The notes under the pieces are model-generated. The model was not told where the DNA came from, made no database searches, and worked only from the letters and a program-made list of their open reading frames with translations. From DATJIG01 sp050260515 (GTDB taxonomy: Bacteria; Pseudomonadota; Alphaproteobacteria; SMXQ01), in assembly GCA_050260515.1 (NCBI GenBank), contig JBLNCI010000013.1, positions 62,001-126,000 on the forward strand: 64,000 nucleotides of DNA, given 5' to 3'. How positions within the stretch are numbered: position 1 is the first letter of the stretch; each line of letters opens with the position of its first letter. Shown piece by piece: positions 1-6,259 of the stretch. The position numbers and the translations under genes were made by a program.

Positions 1-368
1 TCTCGTCCGTATCGGTCGTTCAGGCGTGAGCCGCTCGCTTCCAGCGTGAATGGGCCCTCGTTGAGAAGCTCAATCAACCGTCTCGTAGCTTGGTGCCCGA
101 GACTAGCTTCGTGTGCGCACCGAGATGGGTGCACCTCAGGAGCGTCAATGTCGCTCATTCGAATAGGCGTCCCGGCAACATAGAACGTATCTCCGTCGAT
201 AACGCAGTTGCGATGCGGAGGTCTTTCGCAGTGAGAAAACGCGACGTGGTCGCTCTTGGCCACTGGCAGCGTTGGAGTTGGCGATACGACAAGCACCCCT
301 GAGCCTCCGATGGCCAGCAATCCCAGAGTCCAGAAGAACACGTACGTTCGCGTTCTCGGCGCGGCCAC
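1..368 (-). CDS. Thermonuclease (SNase) family protein, membrane-anchored or secreted, cut by left edge
   Basis: The reading frame starts at GTG 368-366 and runs off the left edge, so only about 122 residues are visible. A GGAG ribosome site lies 8 bases upstream. Residues 8-30 form a hydrophobic helix (signal peptide or anchor), followed by a staphylococcal-nuclease-like fold. The three family catalytic residues are visible: Arg in the PIRMSDIDAPE motif, the Glu of the same motif, and Arg in DRYGR. The GDT metal-binding motif is also present. SNase-family enzymes hydrolyse DNA or RNA with calcium; this one probably acts outside the cytoplasm or at the membrane. It begins two bases after the stop of the sensor-like gene at 371, so the two are almost certainly co-translated. 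The C-terminal end is unseen. Confidence 0.8.
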   Translation of the reverse strand, partial: MAAPRTRTYVFFWTLGLLAIGGSGVLVVSPTPTLPVAKSDHVAFSHCERPPHRNCVIDGDTFYVAGTPIRMSDIDAPEVHPSRCAHEASLGHQATRRLIELLNEGPFTLEASGSRLNDRYGR

Positions 369-370
369 GA

Positions 371-1558
371 TTAGATCTCCTTCACCTCAATCTCCGGCTC
401 GGCCTCATCGTCAGAATCGTCCTCTAAAGGCTTAGTATCGAATTTTGGCTGCGAGAGTTTTAGCTTTTGCTCTGTCTCCGCTCCTCCCTTCTTTAACCAT
501 TGCTCAGCCACAAAGGCTTGCGCATCCTTCTGTGCCTGCGTCGCAGCAGGATGTGCGTCGGCCTGAACACCGGGAATTTGCTTCGTTCCAATCTTGTCGT
601 TGCCTAGAATTACTGAAGACGCCGTGACGCAAATCATCGACGCAGCGATCACATAGATCAGGGCTACTACCGCCGTTTCGAGCTTTGATCCTGGAGCGAC
701 CTGGATCTCTACATTCTTAAATTTTACGGAGGATGTCTGACCATTCGGGGTCAAGGCGAAGTTCGTATCGCCGTCGGACGCAAACTGCGCCTGCATTGTC
801 AGAGTGACAAGCCCCTCCACATCGCCGAAGACCTGCTCAAATGTGGCTGCATTCACATTTGCTCCAAGGCCTTTCAGCTTTGCGAAAGCTTCGAGCTTCG
901 CGAGGAACGCCGTCAGCTGAGCAACGGCGAAAGCGCTGACATCTTTCTGCTGATTGATGCGCAAAGATACAAACAGCTGCCCATCTTTGGCGAAGGCGGG
1001 ATAAACGAGATGGTGCACCGCCCGCCAGTGCTCAGTGATGTTGGAAACGGTTTGCTTTGCGCGTAGCGCGCGACTTAGCGGGATCGGAAGCAACGAACGA
1101 CGGACAATCGGCCCCCACCTCACGGGTCGGCGGAGTACGAACGGCATGGTCGTTTCTTCGTCGCTGGTTTCCGAGCGAGCGATTACTGGATTAGTAACGA
1201 TGCGCGGATTCCCGGTCACTCGCCCAATCATGACGGTGCCATAAGCGCCGGGCGTGACCACTAGGTCTCCAACTTTTACTTCTCGTGCAAAGCGTTCGAC
1301 CTGATTTACTTGCGAAGCGATCTGTGAGGCGCTGCGGCGCGGATTCTCTTCGAGCGCCCTCAGTTGTTGGGCAAGGGATTTCAGATCAGGATTGTAAGGA
1401 GCAGTCGTTGCCCTTAGCCCCAACGCGTCTAAATGCCCGAGTGCAACTACGCCCGCCTGCCTAAAATGCTGAAGGTATCGACCTCTGTCTGCTCGGATGA
1501 GCCAGATGCCCTGGTTTTCCGGAACCTCATAAACTGGGAACTCGGACGCGCCCCCCAT
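371..1558 (-). CDS. Membrane protein with N-terminal PUA/EVE-like (Mrr-N-type) domain
   Basis: The start is ATG 1558, chosen because GGAGGGGGAG sits just upstream; an earlier GTG at 1624 lacks a ribosome site. The product is 395 residues. Residues about 14-200 resemble the PUA/EVE-like domain found at the N-terminus of Mrr-type restriction enzymes and other defence proteins: GIWLIRADRGRY, GVVALGH, then VGDLVV and IGRVTG. Such domains bind modified bases or nucleic acid. The middle (200-290) is not recognised. One transmembrane helix (about 295-317) precedes an acidic tail ending in Asp/Glu runs. No nuclease motif is seen in this protein, but the next gene is an SNase-like nuclease starting two bases later. 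I infer a sensor-effector pair; this function is not demonstrated. Confidence 0.7.
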   Translation of the reverse strand: MGGASEFPVYEVPENQGIWLIRADRGRYLQHFRQAGVVALGHLDALGLRATTAPYNPDLKSLAQQLRALEENPRRSASQIASQVNQVERFAREVKVGDLVVTPGAYGTVMIGRVTGNPRIVTNPVIARSETSDEETTMPFVLRRPVRWGPIVRRSLLPIPLSRALRAKQTVSNITEHWRAVHHLVYPAFAKDGQLFVSLRINQQKDVSAFAVAQLTAFLAKLEAFAKLKGLGANVNAATFEQVFGDVEGLVTLTMQAQFASDGDTNFALTPNGQTSSVKFKNVEIQVAPGSKLETAVVALIYVIAASMICVTASSVILGNDKIGTKQIPGVQADAHPAATQAQKDAQAFVAEQWLKKGGAETEQKLKLSQPKFDTKPLEDDSDDEAEPEIEVKEI

Positions 1559-1679
1559 TTTTCTCCCCCTCCGTGAGTAATAGCACTTCGCAGAGCCGCC
1601 CCCCGATGGCCCTGATGTACTCACAAGTCTTTGGATCAGTATGATACACAGATAAACAAAGGGCTAGCAGGAGCGCGTC

Positions 1680-2321
1680 ATGTTGTTCCGATCGACAATT
1701 CTCCTCATTGCAGCAGCGTATTTTTGCGCGAATGCGGCTGTAGCAAAGACATTCACCTGCGAGTTCATGCAGGAAGAAGAGCCCAACGGAAAATCCAACG
1801 AAGCAAACTGCTCAGGCGACCCAGAGCAGGTTTTCTCTACGAGCTCGTACACTCCTCCGCGGTCGGCTCATTGTTCTGTCGACCCAGTCGTGTACTTGGA
1901 CAACTACGTCGACTTTCGCGTCGACCTTACACGGGCAACGGTGACGTACACTCGGGTATTGGGGTTACCGAAGCGATTAATCGAAGCGGCTGCACAAACG
2001 ACAGCCCAACGGGAAAAGATTCCTTTGGACCAGGCTCGTCGGAAGGTCGCCACGCGGAAGGAGGAGCCGGAGGGCTATAAGATAAGCTCCGCGTATAGCT
2101 ACCGTGTGTCGGATTATTTTTCGCCGACAACAGGCGAGATCATCACCGAGCTAGCCAAAGTCCCCACTAGGGAAGTGCACGTTGTGCACTACGGACGCAC
2201 GGGAGAAATGCAGCTTCTATTCCCGGACGACGGAGGGCCAGCCTCAATCATCTCGTATTCACTGCTAGGGAGATATTCCGTAGTACGCGCGCGTTTTGGC
2301 CGTTGCACTGCAGGCAATTGA
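1680..2321 (+). CDS. Secreted hypothetical protein
   Basis: The 213-residue product has a good signal peptide (hydrophobic residues 4-20, Ala-x-Ala before Lys23) and four cysteines in the mature part, so it is probably exported and may be disulphide-bonded. AGGAG stands 7 bases ahead of ATG 1680. I do not recognise the family. It is transcribed divergently from the EVE-like/thermonuclease pair, and the shared 121-base gap probably holds both promoters. Base composition is lower in GC than the core genes after 2600, matching its island neighbours. It could be unrelated cargo or a periplasmic partner of the exported nuclease. Confidence 0.6.
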   Translation: MLFRSTILLIAAAYFCANAAVAKTFTCEFMQEEEPNGKSNEANCSGDPEQVFSTSSYTPPRSAHCSVDPVVYLDNYVDFRVDLTRATVTYTRVLGLPKRLIEAAAQTTAQREKIPLDQARRKVATRKEEPEGYKISSAYSYRVSDYFSPTTGEIITELAKVPTREVHVVHYGRTGEMQLLFPDDGGPASIISYSLLGRYSVVRARFGRCTAGN

Positions 2322-2598
2322 GAGACTGCAAGGGCGAAAGGACCTGAGATTTCGAATTTCGGATTTTCTAGGAGAAATTCCGGAGGTTCGGTCGGCAATG
2401 TCCAGTAGCCCCCCGTCCCCCCGGGGGTAGGGGGTCGAACTGACCAATGGCCGGAATAGAATCCGAGATGTTCGCGGTCCGGGGCAGCTGTATCGCAGGG
2501 ACCCTTGCGCTACGAAAACGCTACGATTCCTGCTAACATAGAGCCCGCTTCGGAGCCAGTTAGGCCGCTGTCTGCCAGCTAAAGTGGCGTTTCAGAGT
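2322..2598. other. Island end without a gene; C/G-run palindrome
   Basis: No convincing coding frame is present. At 2409-2434 a run of C, a break and a run of G form a strong palindrome (CCCCCCGTCCCC facing GGGGGTAGGGGG). It might terminate the preceding gene, although no T-run follows. C/G-run palindromes of this look are also common near phage packaging genes, so a prophage scar is possible but unproven. Confidence 0.35.
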
Positions 2599-2674
2599 TG
2601 GCGTCCCCATGGGGATTCGAACCCCAGTTCTTACCGTGAGAGGGTAATGTCCTAGGCCTCTAGACGATGGGGAC
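2599..2674 (-). tRNA. tRNA-Glu (anticodon CUC)
   Basis: On the minus strand the sequence folds into a full cloverleaf. The acceptor stem is GTCCCCA pairing with TGGGGAC, the anticodon arm is TTACC-CTCTCAC-GGTAA with anticodon CTC, and the T arm contains GTTCGAATC. A discriminator G and an encoded CCA follow at 2602-2599. It reads GAG (Glu). Its 3' end faces the lower-GC segment 1-2598, the usual orientation for an integrated island. Confidence 0.95.
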
Positions 2675-2788
2675 GTCGGGCCGGGGCGGCTTACATAGCC
2701 GTTGGACGGCGGCGGATCAAGCCTGTTCGGCCGAAATCCAGGGTTTCCGCGGTCCCGCGACGGGCCGGATCTGGTCCGACAGCCAAGG

Positions 2789-3238
2789 TTAACCGGGTAC
2801 GGACTCGACCTGGAGCGGAACCTCCGCGAACGTGCCCCCGCCCGGGTCGAGACGGAACGCACGGAGCGCCCCGACGCGCCCCTGTGCCACGGATGCGATG
2901 ATCCAGAGCGCTCCGCGGTCGTAGGCGGACTCGCGGTCGGTCGCCGACGGCTCCGCGGCTCCGTCGGGATGGGAATGGAAGTGCCCGACGAGCGCCTCGT
3001 CGCAGCCCCGGAGCTTGCGCATCCATTCGAACACGAGCCGCGGATCGACCTCGAAGCGGCGGCGCGGCTCGGGATGGACGTTGGTGCCGACGATCGCGCG
3101 GGTGACGCGCCAGCCGGCATCGCCGCCGCGCCCGATCAGCAGTCCGCATGCCTCGTCGGGATAGGCGCGTTCGGCCGCCTCTGCGATCGCCGCCGCCGCG
3201 GCGGTGTCGATGACGACCGCGGCGCGCGAAGGTGTCAC
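2789..3238 (-). CDS. M67 family (JAMM/MPN) metallopeptidase
   Basis: The 149-residue product has the JAMM zinc-peptidase signature. An acidic residue lies in DEACGLL near the N-terminus, followed by HFHSHPDG and then PSATDRE, so the H-x-H, Ser and Asp ligands are all present. Free-standing bacterial members remove C-terminal extensions or sulphur-carrier/ubiquitin-like modifiers, for example in cysteine biosynthesis. No ThiS/MoaD-like gene or E1-like gene is adjacent, so the substrate is unknown. GTG 3238 is chosen because it overlaps the upstream TGA stop (GTGA), indicating translational coupling with the DUF6476 gene. Confidence 0.8.
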   Translation of the reverse strand: MTPSRAAVVIDTAAAAAIAEAAERAYPDEACGLLIGRGGDAGWRVTRAIVGTNVHPEPRRRFEVDPRLVFEWMRKLRGCDEALVGHFHSHPDGAAEPSATDRESAYDRGALWIIASVAQGRVGALRAFRLDPGGGTFAEVPLQVESVPG

Positions 3239-3543
3239 CGAGCGCCCTCGGACACGAGGCGCACGATCCGCGCGCGATCGGGCCTGTCGAGATCGACGAT
3301 GAGCAGACGGGTCTCGTCGGCCGTCGCTTCGGCCGCGCGGCCCTCGAGCCGGATCACCAGCCGGTTGCCGGCGACGTCGGTCGAGACGAGGTGGAAGCCC
3401 GCCGGGATCGCGAGCGGCACCTCGCTGCGGACCGAGCTTTCGGCGAGCTTGCCGGCGCGGTTGACGATCACCGCGACCAGTGCGGTGGTCGCGACGACGA
3501 TCAACACGCCCATACCGATGACGAGAAGCTTGAGCGCCCGCAT
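3235..3543 (-). CDS. DUF6476 family membrane protein
   Basis: The 102-residue protein has one N-terminal transmembrane helix (about residues 4-26) and a soluble beta-rich remainder (residues 40-100), consistent with periplasmic exposure. I recognise it as the small alphaproteobacterial family DUF6476, typically found beside an RluA/RluD-family gene, as here (divergent, 24 bases apart). Function is unknown. ATG 3543 is the only start that keeps the membrane helix and avoids overlap with rluD. Its stop overlaps the start of the JAMM peptidase gene. Confidence 0.7.
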   Translation of the reverse strand: MRALKLLVIGMGVLIVVATTALVAVIVNRAGKLAESSVRSEVPLAIPAGFHLVSTDVAGNRLVIRLEGRAAEATADETRLLIVDLDRPDRARIVRLVSEGAR

Positions 3544-3567
3544 GATCCCGGTCCACTCTCCTGACCA

Positions 3568-4572
3568 ATGGTCGAAACAAAGATCGAATCGAACACCGCG
3601 ACGGCGCCGCACGGCGTCTGCGAGGTCGCGGCAACCTCCGGGGGCGAACGGCTCGATCAGCTCGTCGCCCGCGGCGCCGGACTGTCGCGCACGCGCGCGA
3701 AGGCGCTGATCGAAGCGGGCCACGTCTCCGCCGGCGGGGCGACGATACGTGACGCCAATTACCGGGTCAAACAAGGCCAGAGCTTCGTCGTCGCCGTGCC
3801 GGAGCCGGAAGACGCCGCGCCGCGGGCGGAACCCATCGCGCTCAACGTGCTTTACGAGGACGAGGACCTGCTGGTGATCGATAAGCCGGCCGGCCTCGTT
3901 GTTCACCCCGCGCCGGGACATCGCGGCGGGACGCTGGTGAACGCACTGCTCGCACACTGCGGAGCGAGCCTGTCCGGAATCGGCGGCGTGCGCCGGCCCG
4001 GCATCGTGCACAGGTTGGACAAAGACACGAGTGGACTGATGGTGGTGGCGAAGAACGACGCCGCGCATGCGGACCTATCGCAGCAGTTCGCGATCCGCGA
4101 GGCGGGCCGGACCTACCTCGCCGCGGTCTACGGCGCTCCGCGCACGAGGACCGGCGCGATCGAGGGGGCGATCGGGCGCGATCCCCGGCACCGCCAGAAG
4201 ATGGCGGTGGTGACCCGCGGCGGGAAGCCGGCCCGGACCACGTACCGCGTGGTCGAGGTCTTCGGGCCGCGCGCCGCTCCGCTCGCGAGCCTGGTCGAGT
4301 GCAAGCTGGCGACGGGGCGCACCCACCAGGTCCGTGTACACCTGGCGCACCTCGGCCATCCGCTGATCGGCGATCCGGTGTACGCCCGCGCCCGGGCCAG
4401 CCGTGTCCGTGGCTTTGGCGACGCGGCTCCGGCGATCGCCGGCTTCCCAAGGCAGGCACTCCATGCTGCCGAACTCACGTTCCGCCACCCCAAAACCGCG
4501 AAAAACCTGACCTTTCGTTCTAAACTACCTCACGATATCAAAGCGCTAATCTCCGCTTTAGAGGCACTATAA
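3568..4572 (+). CDS. rluD: RluA-family 23S rRNA pseudouridine synthase (RluD-like)
   Basis: The 334-residue enzyme has an N-terminal S4 RNA-binding domain (about 26-75) and the RluA catalytic domain. The signature HRLDKDTSG is at 148-156, with Asp151 as the catalytic residue. The family isomerises uridine to pseudouridine in 23S rRNA; RluD acts on helix 69 and helps 50S assembly. Length fits the family. It lies divergent from the DUF6476 gene and 108 bases ahead of rpoH, an order seen in many alphaproteobacteria. Assignment to RluD rather than RluC rests on the S4 domain and length and is less certain than the family. Confidence 0.88.
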   Translation: MVETKIESNTATAPHGVCEVAATSGGERLDQLVARGAGLSRTRAKALIEAGHVSAGGATIRDANYRVKQGQSFVVAVPEPEDAAPRAEPIALNVLYEDEDLLVIDKPAGLVVHPAPGHRGGTLVNALLAHCGASLSGIGGVRRPGIVHRLDKDTSGLMVVAKNDAAHADLSQQFAIREAGRTYLAAVYGAPRTRTGAIEGAIGRDPRHRQKMAVVTRGGKPARTTYRVVEVFGPRAAPLASLVECKLATGRTHQVRVHLAHLGHPLIGDPVYARARASRVRGFGDAAPAIAGFPRQALHAAELTFRHPKTAKNLTFRSKLPHDIKALISALEAL

Positions 4573-4640
4573 AAAGTAGTTGCCTATTTGGAGTAATTTG
4601 GTAAGGTATCGCCGTTCCCGCCGGCGGGCGGGACCAAAGA

Positions 4641-4673
4641 GAGCCCCGCCGCGTTACGGTGGGGCTCAAGGAG
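4641..4673 (+). promoter_or_regulatory. 5' UTR hairpin flush against the rpoH ribosome site
   Basis: GAGCCCCGCC (4641-4650) pairs with GGTGGGGCTC (4658-4667) around a seven-base loop, with one G-T wobble. AAGGAG begins at the next base (4668-4673). The hairpin does not bury the ribosome site but abuts it, so it may stabilise the transcript or act with other folds in temperature control of RpoH. No T-run follows, so it is unlikely to be a terminator. Confidence 0.5.
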
Positions 4674-4680
4674 AGTGCCC

Positions 4681-5604
4681 ATGGCTGTCGCCGGTATGCC
4701 CGTTCTGACCCCCGAAGGAAATCTGTCCCGGTATCTCCGGGAGATCCGCGCGTTCCCGATGCTGGAGCCGCAGGAGGAGTACATGCTCGCCAAGAGCTGG
4801 CGCGAGCACGGCGACCTCGACGCGGCCCACAAGCTGGTCACCAGCCATCTGCGGCTCGTCGCCAAGATCGCGATGGGCTACCGCGGCTACGGTCTGCCGC
4901 TGGGCGAACTCATCTCCGAGGGCAACCTCGGCATGATGCAGGCGGTGAAGCGGTTCGACCCCGACCGCGGCTTCCGTCTCGCGACCTATGCGATGTGGTG
5001 GATTCGCGCCGCGATCCAGGAATACATCCTGCACTCGTGGTCGTTGGTGAAGCTCGGCACCACGGCGGCGCAGAAGAAGCTGTTCATCAACCTGCGCAAG
5101 ATCAAGGGCCAGATGAAGGCGATCGAGGAAGGCGACCTGCCGCCCGAGAAGGTGGCGGCGATCGCCGAGCGCCTCGGCGTCGACGAGCAGGAGGTGGTCA
5201 ACATGAACCGCCGCCTGTCGAGCCCCGACCATTCGCTCAACGCGCCGGTGCGCGCCGACACCGAGGGCGAGTGGCAGGACTGGCTGGTCGACGAGCGCGC
5301 CGACCAGGAGACCACGCTCGGCGAAAGCCAGGAGCTGAAGGAGCGGCGCCGGTTGCTCGCCGCCGCCCTGATGACGCTCAACAAGCGCGAGCGCCACATC
5401 CTGTCGGAGCGCCGTTTGACGGAGAACCCGGCGACGCTCGAGGATCTCAGTCACCGCTACGGCATCAGCCGCGAGCGGGTGCGGCAGATCGAGGTGCGGG
5501 CGTTCGAGAAGCTCCAGAAGGCCATGCGCCACGCCGTGGCCGAGGAGCAGCGCGGCCGCGACGCGCGCATCGCCAGCCGCGCATCGCCGACCCCGGCGTC
5601 GTGA
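4681..5604 (+). CDS. rpoH: RNA polymerase heat-shock sigma factor RpoH (sigma32)
   Basis: The 307-residue product has sigma-70 regions 2 to 4: EGNLGMMQAVKRFDP, YAMWWIRAAIQEYI (region 2.3/2.4) and GISRERVRQIE (region 4.2). The RpoH-specific box is visible as QKKLFINLRK. It directs RNA polymerase to heat-shock promoters. ATG 4681 is preferred over GTG 4675 because AAGGAG is seven bases upstream of the former. A likely target in this window is the small heat-shock gene at 45896, which has a CTTGAA-type promoter. A bidirectional hairpin terminator follows the gene. Confidence 0.95.
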   Translation: MAVAGMPVLTPEGNLSRYLREIRAFPMLEPQEEYMLAKSWREHGDLDAAHKLVTSHLRLVAKIAMGYRGYGLPLGELISEGNLGMMQAVKRFDPDRGFRLATYAMWWIRAAIQEYILHSWSLVKLGTTAAQKKLFINLRKIKGQMKAIEEGDLPPEKVAAIAERLGVDEQEVVNMNRRLSSPDHSLNAPVRADTEGEWQDWLVDERADQETTLGESQELKERRRLLAAALMTLNKRERHILSERRLTENPATLEDLSHRYGISRERVRQIEVRAFEKLQKAMRHAVAEEQRGRDARIASRASPTPAS

Positions 5605-5629
5605 CGACGTCGCACCGCGCAGCGAATAA

Positions 5630-5658
5630 GGGCGGTCGCCGCAAGCGACCGCCCTTTT
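5630..5658 (+). terminator. Rho-independent terminator after rpoH
   Basis: GGGCGGTCGC (5630-5639) pairs perfectly with GCGACCGCCC (5645-5654), and four T residues follow. It lies between convergent genes, but the T-run favours the rpoH direction. Confidence 0.85.
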
Positions 5659-5674
5659 CATTTGCCGCCGTGGA

Positions 5675-6247
5675 TCAGGACCCGCTCGCCGCCTTGGCCA
5701 CACCGCCGGGGTGGGCGACGTCGTTGCCCCACTCGTCGATCAGTTGCTTCTGGCGGGCGCGGAGGGCCTTCACGCGCCGGGCGCCGGTGATCTCGACCTG
5801 CAGCCAGGCGATCGACGGCGCCGACAGGTAGATCAGCCAGCCGACCGACGCTGCGCCGTACATGACCAGCCACACCATCGGATTGGTCAGCATCTGCACC
5901 GCAGCCAGCGTCGTATGATTGCTCCAGATCTTGATGAGGTACGGGATGACTCCGGCGAGATTCATCGAGCCGACGCAGCGCGTAAGATAGTGCTTGCGGT
6001 GGCGGTCCACGATGAACGCGACGAGGGTCGGCAGCCCGCCGACGACGAGGATCAGCGCCGTCGGCAGCATCACGAACATCAGCACGACGACGATCGTCGT
6101 GATCGCGAGGTTGCCGACCACCGGCGTGCGGCCGCCGCGCGCGCGCGCGGGGCGCCCCTTGGCCGGCGCGACCCTCTTTGCCGCGGTCTTCGCGGGAGTC
6201 TTCGCGGCCGGGGTCGCGGGACGGCGTTGCGGTCCTGCTGCTGCCAT
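5675..6247 (-). CDS. Hypothetical membrane protein with basic Ala/Lys/Pro N-terminus
   Basis: The 190-residue product starts with about 45 residues rich in Ala, Pro, Lys and Arg, likely disordered and cytoplasmic. Hydrophobic segments follow at about 48-85 (long enough for two helices) and 112-145. The C-terminal 45 residues are soluble. I do not recognise a named family. It lies 12 bases downstream of the kinase-like membrane protein gene in the same direction, so the two are probably one transcription unit and may act together at the inner membrane. Confidence 0.65.
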   Translation of the reverse strand: MAAAGPQRRPATPAAKTPAKTAAKRVAPAKGRPARARGGRTPVVGNLAITTIVVVLMFVMLPTALILVVGGLPTLVAFIVDRHRKHYLTRCVGSMNLAGVIPYLIKIWSNHTTLAAVQMLTNPMVWLVMYGAASVGWLIYLSAPSIAWLQVEITGARRVKALRARQKQLIDEWGNDVAHPGGVAKAASGS

Positions 6248-6259
6248 GTCGAATTCCGA

